A stretch of DNA of 64,000 bases from Anastrepha obliqua (taxonomy: Eukaryota; Arthropoda; Insecta; Diptera; Tephritidae), in assembly GCF_027943255.1 (NCBI RefSeq), contig NC_072896.1:43488501-43552500 (forward strand), given 5' to 3'. Below are positions 22,650 through 33,856 of this stretch, one piece after another. The position numbers and the translations under genes are program-made. The number at the start of each line of letters is the position of its first letter. The stretch's first letter is position 1. Below the pieces are notes generated by a model. It was not told the origin of the DNA. It saw only the letters and a list, made by a program, of their open reading frames with translations, and made no database searches.

Positions 22650-23515
22650 TATTTTTTTTTTATTTTAAGGAGTAGGCCTTGGTATTGGAGCTGGTATATA
22701 TTCTCATAGACTTGGAATTGAAATTCTGCGCGTCTCCCTAATACCAGCAGCATCTTCCAGGCGACAGTACTGACAATTGGGGAAGCTTGTAGGCTACTAA
22801 TCACAGATTTCTCTTTTAAAGGCAATATCGCAATTCTTTCGGATAGCCAAGCTGCAATCCAGGCACGGGATTCGGCTACAACAACCTCTAAAGTGGTGGA
22901 ACAAAGTAGGAATAGCCTTATCACCTTGAATGAAAACCATAAAGTAACCTTAATTTGGGTCCCGGGACATCGGAACATTGAAGGTAACGAAAAAGCCGAT
23001 GAACTGGCAAGAGGGGGATCTGCCATGTAGAACGTTTTTGCAGTACCGGTATTCACCCCATTAGGTGCAGTCAAGAATACAATTTCCTTAAAATACCTTC
23101 GAATCGCAGATTGTAGATGGAGAACCCAGAAAAAATGCAAAATCAGCAGGACGTTATGGCCCACCTACAACATCAAGCAATCGTCGACAACGGCAGTCAT
23201 AACTAGGTTTTGGTTTATTGGAGAACAAGCAGCCAAAATGGGCATCCCTCACAACACATACTGTCATAGTTGTAAACAACCGGAGAAAAAGGAAACAATC
23301 TTCCATTTCTTCTGTGAATGCCCTGCCGTATGGAAGGACAGAATATTAATCCTGTGCAAACCGCGGTTCGAGAGTCTCGAACAACTGCCTGGCTTAAACG
23401 TTAACAGCCTAATAAAGTTCCTAAACCGCATAGACTGGATATAGTCTTGCTGTAAATAACTGCTAAACAAGTTGGTAACGAAGCGCTAGTTGGATTCTGG
23501 ATGAATCACCACTCT
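22650..23515 (+). mobile_element. RNase H LINE tail with zinc region
   Basis: Plus strand. SIFQATVLTIGEACRLL (the Glu block has Thr instead), ILSDSQAAIQARDS, and WVPGHRNIEGNEKADELARG (22955-23015) define RNase H. After a stop, FTPLGAVKNTISLKYL and then GIPHNTYCHSCKQPEKKE with FHFFCECPAVW give the Cys-rich tail, ending FLNRIDWI and a stop near 23445. An AACC-type tail follows near 23510. The TDGS block is missing. It is distinct in sequence from the copies at 1-725 and 17779. Confidence 0.85.
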
Positions 23516-24589
23516 AACCAACCAAGGCCTTGGTGCCACACTCGGTCGAAAGAAAACTGCTGGGTAAAATTTGGTTTTGGTCGAGTGCTCTTTGTATTTT
23601 TTCGACGAGTCCTTTTTGCTTTTAATTTAATACCTAAAAATTGTTCCATGTTTCGGTTGTATGTTACAGCATGAAAGAGTCGAGATAGATATAGGCACAT
23701 ACATACCAAAAAGCTCAGAATGGTGAGAGGCATGCAAGGTCTGTCCGTGCGCACGATATCTTGAGTAAAAAGCAATTTATTACAATAAACTAAATATGCA
23801 TAATACCCTTTGTCCAATGCAGTTTGTTATAGAAAATGGGTGATATCGATCAATAACCAACTCTACTTTCCATATAAAGGAAAATCTCAGAATAGGCTAC
23901 AGAATGAATAAGCTATCCGGTTAACAGCGAGATGGATGATACATTTTTTCGAAATTTAAAATTGTTTGGCGATGTGTAATCACAATCCGAACGAATTCGA
24001 TACCGGACAAATAATACTGCAGATACTAAAGAATAATTGATACGGTGGATTTCTCGTGGAGAACCGAAGATAAATAAGAGATGAAATTTGAATTCAAATG
24101 GATTTTTCATAGAGTTTAGTTAAATATTTTACAGGTAAAATCTGTCAAACAGTGAATTCATGAATGCTTAATTGTTGAGAACGTCGAGCACTTTAAACTA
24201 CAGCAGCAACATTCTCAACAGAACGTCAAATTTTTGGTCTACCAGTCATTTATCTGTCCTCAACAGAACCAGTTTATTGAAATTTTTTCATCAACTGCCC
24301 ACTCATTCAGAGGATTATTTCCACCAAAAAACTTGCAATTATTGTGTTATGTTGTTCTTCAAGGTCGAACATTTTTTATAATAAATTTCAATAATTTTAA
24401 CCAGTTGTTTTATAGCGCCGTATTGTAAATACATTTGTCTAACTGGCAAATTTCAAAGATGGCATAAAAAGGGTATCGTGTATGAATTATTCACTACAGT
24501 CGCCGTTTATATATGAGTGCGCATGTACTATATGTATATATTCATGCGTATTATCCGTACCCACAACAGGAAATTGAGTATTTATTCAT
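23516..24589. other. No gene seen
   Basis: AT-rich DNA. Overlapping open frames near 24172-24428 show no recognisable motif. Confidence 0.5.
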
Positions 24590-24710
24590 CACCTCCAAAT
24601 GATGGTTTTTATGAGAATCTTTTTTCATAACATGAATAAACTCGGAGACGTGCCATTGCCTCCAAGCGGCTGCTATTAGAGAAGTGTTTTGACACATTAT
24701 ATTCATAACG
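24590..24710 (-). mobile_element. SINE fragment (central part)
   Basis: Contains the family blocks TTTTTATGAGAATCTTTTTTC, quoted here only in part as TTTTTATGAGAA, then CTCGGAGACGTGCCATTGCC and GCTATTAGAGAAGTGTTTT. These match positions within the copies at 40485, 50965 and 61910. Confidence 0.65.
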
Positions 24711-24724
24711 GATATCCAACCGAC

Positions 24725-25288
24725 GGTGATTTTTTAAGAGATTGCAAACTTAAAATGATAATAAAAAAAAAAAAATAAATAACTGGCGCGTACACTTCTG
24801 TTAGGTGTTTGTATTATCTTTCGAAAGCAGTTGGTTTAAACAGCTGACGCACGTTTTGTCTTTTGTTTCACTGTCAAACATCTTCAGTTTGGTCTATAAT
24901 TTAACCATGAATCATCTTACAAACGAACAACGCTTGCAAATCATAGAATTTTATTATAAAAATCCGTGTTCTGTTAAGAAAGTCTATCGCGCGCTTCTTC
25001 CATTTTATGGTCAGTTTAATCCACCCACTGAGCTATTCGAGCTATTGTGACTAAATTTAGAACCAAATTTACATTATTGGACAAAAAACCACCAACACGC
25101 CTACGTAAAGTGCGAACTGAATGGACCATTTGAAGCGCAGTCGCGGTCAACATTTGCATGAAATAATCTTGAAACATTAAATTTTATGGACTGTACTATC
25201 GATTTAAATAAAAATTTCATGCATTTTTCTGAATTCTACGGGTGTTTTTTTGAAAAACTTTCCTAAAGCTCTTAAAAAATCCCTTTTA
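24725..25288 (+). mobile_element. Family C copy 2: MITE-like deletion derivative
   Basis: The left end GGTGATTTTTTAAGAG (24725-24740) and the right end, complement of GGGATTTTTTAAGAG, are inverted repeats. Between them the leader and first roughly 75 codons of the family C transposase are kept (LTNEQRLQIIEFYYKN, VKKVYRALLPFYGQFN, RLRKVRTE). The sequence then jumps directly to the last codons, DHLKRSRGQHLHEIILKH. The whole catalytic core is gone. At 564 bp against about 1200 bp for copy 1, it is a textbook deletion derivative. A SINE tail (24764-24822) lies between the left terminal repeat and the rest. Confidence 0.85.
24764..24822 (-). mobile_element. SINE 3' tail inside family C copy 2
   Basis: AAATAAATAACTGGCGCG then TACACTTCTGTTAGGTGTTTG: the complement of the SINE 3' end seen also at 35264. 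Confidence 0.6.
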
Positions 25289-25400
25289 TTTGTGGCCTGC
25301 GTCTTGACATTGTTCCACAAATGGAGGAGCCTACAGTAATAAGCGGACACATGAACGGCAAATTATTTTTTATGAGCAGCTTTTTTTTTAATGATAATAC
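25283..25400 (-). mobile_element. SINE body fragment
   Basis: TTTGTGGCCTGCGTCTTGAC and GTTCCACAAATGGAGGAG, followed by TTTTTTATGAGCAGC, match the body of the tRNA-like SINE. It begins exactly where the family C derivative ends. Confidence 0.65.
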
Positions 25401-25429
25401 AAAATAGAAATATTGTTGGTAGAAAACTT

Positions 25430-25590
25430 CAAGGTATTTATTTTTTGATAATATCCGGCTTATGTCCGCCGCGGCTACGAGTTGCATGGTCCATTCAATC
25501 TGTCCATTTTTTGACTTTTTCTGAAAATTAATTAATAAATCTAATCGATATCTATAGATCTCATGCAGCTAAAATAAACCCAAAATAATC
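25430..25590 (-). mobile_element. DD41D-type transposase tail, family H copy 2
   Basis: On the minus strand the frame MDHATRSRGGHKPDIIKK then a stop is the transposase C-terminus. The AGCTGCATGAGATCTATAG sequence just upstream (25575-25555) resembles the leader found at 5700 and 34180. The core is deleted. Confidence 0.6.
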
Positions 25591-26284
25591 AGTACAGTAA
25601 TTGGAGGACCTTGACCGCCGACATTTGTACTCTGGCTATTTTTTTATTGTGAAATCCCATACCAATTTTATAAAACGCTTTCACATATTCAGCGCTTTTG
25701 ATTTTATGCCTTATACACTTACTTACTGATAAATCTTCTGAAATTGTCGCATTTCGAAAGCATTTTATGCCTGGTATGGAGATCGACACTCAGATCTGTG
25801 AAAAGAAATGCTAAGCCACACCGAAAACAATAAAGTTAAATAATTACTAGTCGTGACTCGGAAATTCACACAAAATCAAACCATTGATTCACACATAGTG
25901 ATATCGTTTGCGAGATATAGTACATGCAACATACATAAATTTACACATCCATCGGGAGTTACCCATACAAAAATATTTAAAAATATGTAGGTGTATACAT
26001 GCATTCCTTGCTGCAGTTTCTGCTGCCGAACACAAAATGAGTGCGCTATGATCGGTAGCTGAAAATAAAGTAATTGAGTTGAATATCTATCTGGAAGAAT
26101 TTCAACAATTTTGAGTAAATGGCAATGATTTGAGTGTGCAGCATATCAAGGAAAAATCAGATATTTGAAATTTTTGATAATTGGAATGTGAATTAATATT
26201 GTATGTATTATATAATATTAATAGTTCTGAGCCAAATTCAGCACACTTTTTATTTTTTGATTCATTATATTTTGAGTTTTAAGT
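25591..26284. other. No gene seen
   Basis: AT-rich DNA with no recognised motif. Confidence 0.6.
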
Positions 26285-26705
26285 TAAGATTTCGAGGTTG
26301 TAAAATACTTCGTTTATTTAGGAACCAGCATTAACACCGATAACAATGTCAGCCTTGAAATCCAACGTATAATCTCTTTAGCCAACAAGTGCTACTTTGG
26401 ACTAAGTAGGCAATTGAGTAGTAGAGTCCTCTCTCGACGAACAAAACTAACACTCTACAAGGCTCTCATCACGCCCGTCCTATCGTATGGCGCAGAAGCG
26501 TGGACGATGACAACATTCGATGAGGCGCCCCTTGGATCTTTAGGAAGAGGAAGGCATCCACTGCGTTAGAAATATCAGGTAGAGAAGGACTTGGCTTCAC
26601 TTGGTGTTTCCAACTGGCGCCGGTTGGCAAGAGAAAGAAATGAAATGAAATGGCGCGCCAAAAACGCTTCAGCAGTTTCCGCGCCAATCAAGAAGAAGAG
26701 GAAGC
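26285..26705 (+). mobile_element. RTE-like LINE 3' part
   Basis: KYFVYLGTSINTDNNVSLEI, RIISLANKCYFGLSRQLSS, SRRTKLTLYKALITPVLSYG and AEAWTMTTFDEAPLGS form one open frame (about 26300-26540), the RT thumb of the RTE-like family. A deletion then joins it to DLASLGVSNWRRLARERNE and a tail ending in AAGAAGAAGAGG near 26700. The region FERKILRKIFGPL present in the sister copy at 39617 is missing. Confidence 0.88.
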
Positions 26706-27085
26706 TATATTTTTCTTTCTTAAATTGTGTATTGTAATTTAACGGAACTTTTTTTAACGAAATTTTTGTGTTATAGTGTGTAATCAATGAAAACATTCAT
26801 AATTTAACTTAATTTTTTTTTAAATATGTTTTTGCAGTAAGTCGTCAGTAAGAACTTTTGTTTATTGATTTCAGAATAAATAAATGAACAAATATTTTTA
26901 GAATTGCTTGTTTATATTCTATTATTATTATATTATATAAAATTATTGGATCCTTGATGAACTACAATTTTTAATGTTTGAATTTGAAAAGGTCGAGCCA
27001 AGGAGCACCAGGAGATTTGGTGGCTCCTAAGACACTCAGGCTAAAGAGCCCATTGTATTTAAAGCTCTGGAAAGGGGGTAGATAG

Positions 27086-27616
27086 TCAAGGAGCGAGGGA
27101 GAAAAGTATCAGAGAAAGAGAAAGTAAAGAATAGAGACAGAGATGTGAGAATTTTCCAGATTCTTTGGCAAATCTGTAAATATCCTCTAGTTTTAGAGAA
27201 CGAATATTACTCATTCTCATGACATCGGAACCCAATACTCGTAGTCGCGCTCTAGCAAAGGCAGGACACTCACAGAGAAAGTGCTCAGTGCTATCCGCCT
27301 CCTCCAAGCATGACAGGCATACCGGGTCCTCGATGATTCCAATGGTGGTCATATGCTGACCCCATGGGTTGTGTCCTGTACTGATGCCGACCATCAACCG
27401 AATGTCTTTCCTTCTAAGTTTTAGTAGAAAGTTTGACAGTTTTCTGTTCGGACTTGTCACAAAACACTTTGCAGTTCTGCAGCGTTCTAGACCGGACCAT
27501 CGCTCTTTATCGCTCTTGCTTACATAATTGCTGATCCAAATCATGATTCCTGCTGGACTGATTCCGATTATTGGCTCTGTCCCCTGTGGGGGCATCACTG
27601 ATCCACGGTTGGCCAA
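27086..27616 (-). pseudogene. LINE ORF2 C-terminus with CCHC-like tail
   Basis: A 176-residue frame from the end of RNase H (ANRGS) through the linker SPNRKLSNFLLKLRRKDIR, LMVGISTGHNPWGQHM, and the CLSC ... HFLCEC cysteine/histidine cluster (about residues 112-133), which resembles a nucleic-acid-binding knuckle. It then runs into hydrophobic sequence that may be read-through. The preceding RNase H block GNEIADEL lies in another frame near 27640. Confidence 0.8.
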
Positions 27617-27667
27617 TTCGTCGGCAATTTCGTTTCCTTGAACACCGGAGTGTCCCGGCTCCAGATC

Positions 27668-28618
27668 CTATTTCAGTCTTGGATTGCTCCATTGCTCACG
27701 CAATGGAAATCTGACATCAAATTTCCTTCCAAATGAAACGGTGGGTATCAGGTCATCTTTAGGTGCCAAAAACAGTGGATACTGCTCCGACAGCAACTTA
27801 AAGATTTCTCTGTGTCCCGAAGTTCCATCTTCGTGCCAGAAACCATATTTATGAAGTCTACACATTGCTTTTATTGCTTCCTGTTGTATCTTAAGATCCA
27901 GGGGGAGCAAATCAAGCATAGCATTTAGGGCATCACCAGAGGCTGGTCTCATGGCACCCGTGATGCATAAACATACACTTCTTTGCAGCCTGTATAGTTC
28001 CCGGATTGTGGACTTAACCATGCTCCGTCGCCACCAGACCACAGAAGCGTAAGTGATGATTAGTCTGATAAGTGCTGTGTATATCCATAGGACCACAGCA
28101 GGTTTCAGACCCCAAGTTTTGCCAAAGGCTCTACGGCATTGCTGAAAAATCTTCAATGCACGATTCACCTTCAGTGAAACGTGTGTCTCCCAAGTCAGCT
28201 TCTTATCCAAGATTACTCCTAGATATTTAACTTCGTTGGAAAGACCGAGTGTCACACCTTTCAGTGTTGGAAGACTGAGTCCATCCAATTTCCGTTTTCT
28301 CGTAAACAAGACTATGGTGGTTTTGTTCGGATTAACGGAAAGACCTTGTCTCATGCACCAGTCATCTATTTTGTCAAGAATCCTCTGCACTTTCGTGCAA
28401 AGCCTCCTTAAGGATTTATCCGATGTTAGCGCACAGACGACGTCCGCATATGCTTGGACGTGAAAACCGAGTTCCTGCATCTCCACTAATAGAGAGTCTA
28501 CGACGAAGCACCACAGCAGCGGAGAAAGAACACCCCCTTGGGGACATCCTTGCTTGGCCCTGACTGTGATTTGTTCGTCACTGCTCCCACCAGCGGTTAA
28601 CAGCCTCTCAGAGAGCAT
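27668..28618 (-). pseudogene. LINE reverse transcriptase, palm and thumb, catalytic box mutated
   Basis: A 316-residue open frame covering RT motif B (KQGCPQGGVLSPLLW, residues 24-38), motif C at about residue 59 (AYADVVCAL), motif D (LSVNPNKTTIVLF), motif E (KYLGVILDKKLTW) and the thumb up to FDVRFPLREQW. Reverse transcriptases need two adjacent Asp in motif C. The second is Val here, so polymerase activity is not expected even though the frame is long and open. RNase H and the zinc tail follow in other frames. Confidence 0.85.
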
Positions 28619-29345
28619 GGAATATATCCATTTTATAATGGCTTGATTAACTCCGTGTCGTTCGGCAGAAGAACATATCGAGCCGAAAGTGGCATTATCA
28701 AAAGCCCCTCAATGTCCACGAACACGCCCATTGTGTATTCGTCAGCTTCCAGCCCAGCTTCAATCTTGCTAACAAGATCGTGTAAGGCTGATTCACATGA
28801 TTTCCACTCTGGTAAGCGTGTTGATTTCTATTAAGTGGACTTCTCGGCAATACCCCTACTCGAATATGTTTCTCCACCACTTGTTCTAGACTTTTCAACA
28901 CGAACGATGTCAAACTGATTGGTCTAAAACTTTTTGCTAGGGAATAGTCGTCTTTTCCTGGTTTCGGAATAAATAGGGATGGTATATAACCAAATGCGAG
29001 ACAGGCTGTGAAGATCCTTTTCAGGGCCTCAACCAGCCTGTCTCCTCCTTTTTTAAGCATTGCTGGATATATTCCGTCAGGTCCAGGGGACTTAAAGTTC
29101 TCAAAGGAAGACAAGGAAAACCTTATCGATTCCCTTGTCACTATCCGACTAGCAATATACCAGCTGTACCTAGAGGTTCCACCGTCGCTACCGTTATTGT
29201 TCATGCCACTCTCAACTTCAGAGAGAGTTCTACTACCCGGAAAATGGGTTTCGAGTAGAGCATTAAACGTTTCCGATTTGGAAATGGTGTATGAACCATC
29301 AGGTTTTCGAATGGAATCCTGCCTTACTGAGCGGTTTAATGTTTA

Positions 29346-31030
29346 ATACTAGAAGTATCTTATTATATTGGGTTTTTTATTTTAAAAGTTTTATATTTTT
29401 TATGTATATTTTATTATTTCGTGCGAAACGAAAAAGCCGCTTTTATTCTCTGTAGCGTCTCTCCATACAACGATGAACAATTTAACTATAATAAATACCT
29501 TCACTAACTGTGCTCACCTACGTACATACATATCTCGCCCATAGTACTGAATGATCAGTTCACCGAGCAGCAAGGTTAGAGCTGTTGCAGTGGCAATGTT
29601 AAACAGAGCAAAGTTGAAAGCGTATGTACAAAATTCCGGGAAGATGTTAAATCATGGTCAGAGTATTTAACAAAAAGGGTACATATACAGAATCCCAAAC
29701 AACAATAACAAAATAAAAGAAAGACATTGGGCACGTACGATCAGATCAGTACCCAATGGCAAACGTCTTTGACAGGAGGATGCGCGCACGATTTCCTAAA
29801 AAAAGTTCAAGTAATGTTGAAATTTTTCAGATTTTTGCTAAAGTTTTTAAAAGCTGCAGCCTTTGTTGCTGATGGTTTGTAGCATGTAGGTAGATATTTA
29901 GTAAGCAAAGCACTCAAGATTGAAGACAACATGTTAACGAGTCTCTTAGGCAGCAACGTTTAAGACTAAATGTTGGACGGACGTAAACAGCGTTGAAATG
30001 CAGGCTGAAATTATTTTATATACTTGCTTGAATATTTGCTTGATATGTGCGCATGTGTGCATATGGTTGTGTGTGTGATGTGCGACTTGTGTTGTTGCCG
30101 TTGATAAAAATCCCTTTTCGTGCTACTTATGCCACCAGCGCGAGTGCCAAGACACATCCGTTGAGACAACTGCTACGACAAACCGCCGGCAAAGTGAAGC
30201 CGCCAAGAAGGCATTGAAGAGCAATGCGACATCATCTCGAGCTTGCCTCATTTTTGCCTGTGTGTTTATAATTTATGTGCGCCTGCTTTTCGTTTGACAG
30301 TAAAGTCAAGATAAGATCCGACTTTGTTGTTTAAATGTTGTCACTTTTATTGTATTTCATGGCTACCAGTAATTCCAGTGATCATCGCGCACCGGCTACT
30401 TATTTACAACCTTTACTTTATTACTTTTATACGTGCATGTGTACCTAAACTTTTGCTTAGCTTTTATTTTCATAAGAATTTCTGGAGATTATTGGTATTT
30501 CGTTGGATCTCCGATTTTCATAATTTTATTGCCCATAGAAGCGGTTGGCTGCTGTTCACGCCCGCTTTTAATTGCATTGAACAAACATTTCATGTCTTAT
30601 TTACCTGAATTGTTCTGTCGTATTTATTTTTATATTTTTGTTTTTACCTGTTAACCTTTACCTTCTTACGTTGATAGACGTTTGTGTGTATTTACTACTT
30701 ATTCTACTTTACTTTATTTGATTATCATCACAGCTTTTGTACAGCGTCTCTCATCTTAAGTGGTCACGCGCTGACTGTAAAACATGTTGACGCAGTCGCT
30801 ATGGATGGATGGCGTTAAGTGATAAACACAAAGTGTCTGCTGTCTGTTGGATGGACGGGTCTACTGCTTGATAAAGAGTAATCTCTGTAGGGAAGATTTG
30901 CATTTCAAAAAAAAAGAAGAATAATAATAATAAAAAAATATTTAATGCAAGTAGTAAGTCCTGGTAGCTAGTACCCTTTGCTTGTATTGTATTTTGATAT
31001 ATCTAATAAATAGTAATAATAATGCATATA
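29346..31030. other. No gene seen
   Basis: Largely AT-rich with TGTG tracts near 30040-30085. The stretch 30090-30300 is less AT-rich, but its frames show no known motif. It may be host intron or intergenic DNA. Confidence 0.55.
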
Positions 31031-31039
31031 ATATAAGTT

Positions 31040-32630
31040 GCATGCCACTTTTCCACCCTATCCGGAAAATCCTATGATGTTATTTTTGCAAATGACATCG
31101 TACGCCATTCATGTTTTACACTTTATCACAAGCGTCAATGGAGCGCTACACTCCGCAAGAGCGTGGAATAATTGTGCCAACTTTTCTACCAATAATCGGT
31201 TGGTTGTGTTCGCGCAGCGTGAATATGACGTCGACTAGGCAAACAAACATTCCAGCGCTTAGCTGCTCAACTTGAACCAATTGGAACCACATCGGGCCGT
31301 TATCGGACTGCCCGTTTAACCGCGAATATTGCAGCTGTAGCTGCCGATGTCACTGAGAACTTAGAAACATCAACCAGATGAAGGACCTCACAATTGGGTA
31401 TCACCAAATGCACCCCACAACGAATTTAATGAAATACTTACAAATGCTCAATGCTGATGTCAAGTCATCCTCAATTTCAAGACTACGATTTGTGACGAAA
31501 ATTCTCATTTGCGACGAGGCGCATTTCCACTTAAGCGATTACGTCAATAAGCAAAATCTTCATTTTTGGGACACTGAAAATCTGCATGTGATGCACGAAG
31601 AGCCATTACTTTCATTCAAAGCCACTGCTGGTGCGATGTTTACGCGAGAGAAGTGACTGGGCCGTATGTTTTTGAGGACGTCATCGGCTATACGGTCACT
31701 GTAACTGGCGACCTCATACTGACAGAAGCGGATGATCGAGGCTTGGTGAACATGTGGTTTCAACAAGATGGTGCAATCGCACACACAGCACGCGACACAA
31801 TGGGCATTGGGATTCCATTTATCAGCAAATAGATAAATCGAAAACATGATCAGATAGATTTCTACCTGAACCAAGTACTTAGTGGACATGGATTCTTTAT
31901 ATCTTATCTGCATAGATGTAAGCATGAAGACCTTTTGTGAAAGTCTAGTTAAATATGCAGATCATGTATTCTTTGTCTGCCTTCGTTTTGAGTTGGAAAG
32001 GGAAGATTTGGTGGTAGGATTGGGAAGCCTATAACGGTTAGTAACCTAGTGGATATCATGCTTGACTCAGAAGAACGTTGGTCCGCTGTCAGTAATATGG
32101 CAAGATTAGTAATTACCAAACTGCGTCGCGCAGAACAACAGCGCAGATTTTCACATAGAGACAATAGGCCGCTCCCCAAAAGGGAAACGGGGCTGGGATG
32201 GGTTTTGAGTGGGTGAGTCGAAAGACAAGTCTCACACTCTTCGGCTTCCAATTCTTTTTGCCACCGCAAAAAAATAAACAATGGGTATTGGGGCGGAAGC
32301 GCTTCCTGGTCACGTAATCTCCACTTTTGGCGATTTAGAGAGGCCAGTAAGATCAACCGATTTAAACGTCCCAGACTTCTTTACTTGGTGCTACTTGAAG
32401 CCGCGGGCTTATGCCAACAAGTCTCAGATAATTGCAATACTTAAGGAAAATTTTCGACAGAAATTTGTACCGGAAATCTTGCGGAAAATAGTGGAAAATC
32501 CGATAAGCCGTCGGAAATATGTATTAACACTATCGTCAGCTAGTTGACGGATATCATCTTTTCCACTTAACAGAAAAAATGGTAAAGATCCAAATAAAGA
32601 TTTCCGTCATTCAAACTCATTTTTTATGTA
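31040..32630 (+). mobile_element. Mariner-like element split by a LINE insertion
   Basis: The N-terminus MERYTPQERGIIV (31139) starts a mariner-like transposase. Fragments of the HTH follow, then ILICDEAHFHLSDYVNKQN (first catalytic Asp), VTGPYVFEDVIGYTVTV, and NMWFQQDGAIAHTARDTM (second Asp). The frame breaks at 31811 and resumes at 32282 as MGIGAEALPGHVISTFGD, RPVRSTDLNVPDFFTW (third Asp block) and KPRAYANKSQII, ending near 32547. The 467 bp between is a LINE 3' end flanked by a 14-bp duplication of the target. The right end (TAAAGATTTCCGTCA near 32590) is shared with the short unit at 34013. Confidence 0.85.
31812..32278 (+). mobile_element. LINE 3' end inserted in a transposase, with 14-bp target duplication
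   Basis: The flanks are CAATGGGCATTGGG (31798-31811) and CAATGGGTATTGGG (32279-32292), one mismatch in 14. Inside, the frame LDSEERWSAVSNMARLVITK then LRRAEQQRR (about 32055-32140) resembles the last residues of an R1/LOA-type ORF2. A 3' UTR follows and ends in CGCAAAAAAATAAA, an A-rich tail. The orientation, 5' truncation, A-rich 3' end and duplication together identify target-primed retrotransposition. Confidence 0.88.
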
Positions 32631-32916
32631 GTAAAAAAGTTATCAAAAAACAAAATTGGATGACTAATTTATATTTATATTGGCTATCTAGAGAGAATGG
32701 CTATCTATATCCAAACCTGTTTTTGAAAAACATTCCGAAAATATCTTCTGATATAGGTGAGATTTAAAAAGATTTGCATGCATCGGAAGTTTAAGTCTGA
32801 ATATTTTTTAGGATGGGTAAAAAAGTTCACCATTTTGCATATTCTTATGATAAATCGGCATAGCAAACTATGTGGTCTTCACATTTTAGGTAAATGTTTC
32901 ATGCAAAAACAAGAAA
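32631..32916. other. No gene seen
   Basis: Short AT-rich spacer between two elements. Confidence 0.6.
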
Positions 32917-33856
32917 TATAAAGGGTGGTTAAGTTTGATGGGCCGGTGCTGATTTTGAATAAAATACATTTTTTTAAAAAATTATTGTCATTTCTCTTTA
33001 TTATGATAATATTGGTATGACTCAAATACGTACGGAATAAAATATCGGCCAAATGGCCGCCGCGGACTCGGCGGCACACCTCCATCCGATGCTCAAAATT
33101 TTCGATGACGCTGAGGCATAATCGAGGTTCTATGCCGTTAATGTGCAGAATTATCTCATCCTTTAGCTGTTGAATTATTGCTGGCTTATCGACGTACACC
33201 TTTTCTTTCAAATAACCCAAAGAAAGAAGTTCAACGGTGTCAAATCAGATGATTTTGGCGTCCAATTGACATCGCCGCGACATGAGATTATTCGGCCATC
33301 AAACTTTTCGCGCAAAAGAGCCATTGTTTCGTTAGCTGTGTGACAAGTGGCACCGTCCTGTTGAAACCACACATCGGCCACATCCATATCTTCCAATTCG
33401 CGTCATAAAAAGTTAGTTATCATCTCACGATAGCGAACACTATTCACAGTAACTGCCTGACCGGCCTCGTTTTGGAAAAAATACGGCCCAATGATGCCGC
33501 CGACCCATAAACCGCACCAAACAGTCACTCTTTGTGGGTGCATTGGTTTTTCGGCAATCACTCTTGGATTATCATTCGCCCAAATGCGGCAATTCTGCTT
33601 ATTGACGAATTCACTGAGGTGAAAATGTGCCTCATCAGATGATGATTTTCTTCGATATGCATTTTGATTTGAACTCCCGTTTTCATAATAAGCCTGAATA
33701 GCTTTAACGCGTTGCTCGATTGTGTAGTTTATCTTTCCATGGTTCAAATTGAGTTAATCTGGAATTGAAAAATGTCGAATGAAATGTAAAAAAAAACTTG
33801 ATGTTTAGGTGTGGTTCACATTCAACATCGGCCCTTAAAATTTAACCACCCTTTAT
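32917..33856 (-). mobile_element. Internally deleted DD41D element, family B copy 2, both ends present
   Basis: Inverted ends: TAAAGGGTGGTTAAGTTT on the left (32919) and the complement of TAAAGGGTGGTTAAATTTTA on the right (to 33855). The left flank is TA; the right flank has changed to TT. On the minus strand: INYTIEQRVKAIQAYYENG (HTH), a jump to SSDEAHFHLSEFVNKQNC, then VTVWCGLWVGGIIGPYFF, WFQQDGATCHTA, and SSDLTPLNFFLW, where the third catalytic Asp is Asn. The last part, KEKVYVDKPAIIQQLKDEI to HLADILF, follows after a frameshift. The deletion after the HTH is at the same point as in copy 1 (4369). Confidence 0.9.
33403..33747 (-). pseudogene. Transposase N-terminal part with internal deletion (family B)
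   Basis: A 114-residue frame fusing the first about 30 residues of the HTH (MNHGKINYTIEQRVKAIQAY) to the segment around the first catalytic Asp (SSDEAHFHLSEF, about residue 37) and on to GIIGPYFFQNEAGQAVTVN. An intact relative has roughly 110 more residues between these parts (judged from the element at 35388). The fusion stays in frame, but the DNA-binding domain is lost. Confidence 0.85.

Larger units (their letters stand above)
26960..29345 (-). mobile_element. LOA-like LINE: RT, RNase H end and zinc tail
   Basis: The longest element here. On the minus strand from 29345: SIRKPDGSYTISKSETFNAL, SPGPDGIYPAMLK, FIPKPGKDDYSLAKSFRPIS and NRNQHAY, then frameshifts and a decayed motif A (near 28700). 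A 316-residue open frame (28618-27668) follows, with GCPQGGVLSPLL, AYADVVCAL, EVKYLGVILDKKLTWETH and LNAMLDLLPLDLKIQ. Then come the RNase H end GNEIADELANRGS and the tail CLSCLEEADSTEHFLCECPA, ending near 27086. Most of RNase H between about 27690 and 27640 is deleted. The active-site YADD reads YADV. 5' truncation at 29345 is typical of target-primed insertion. Confidence 0.9.
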
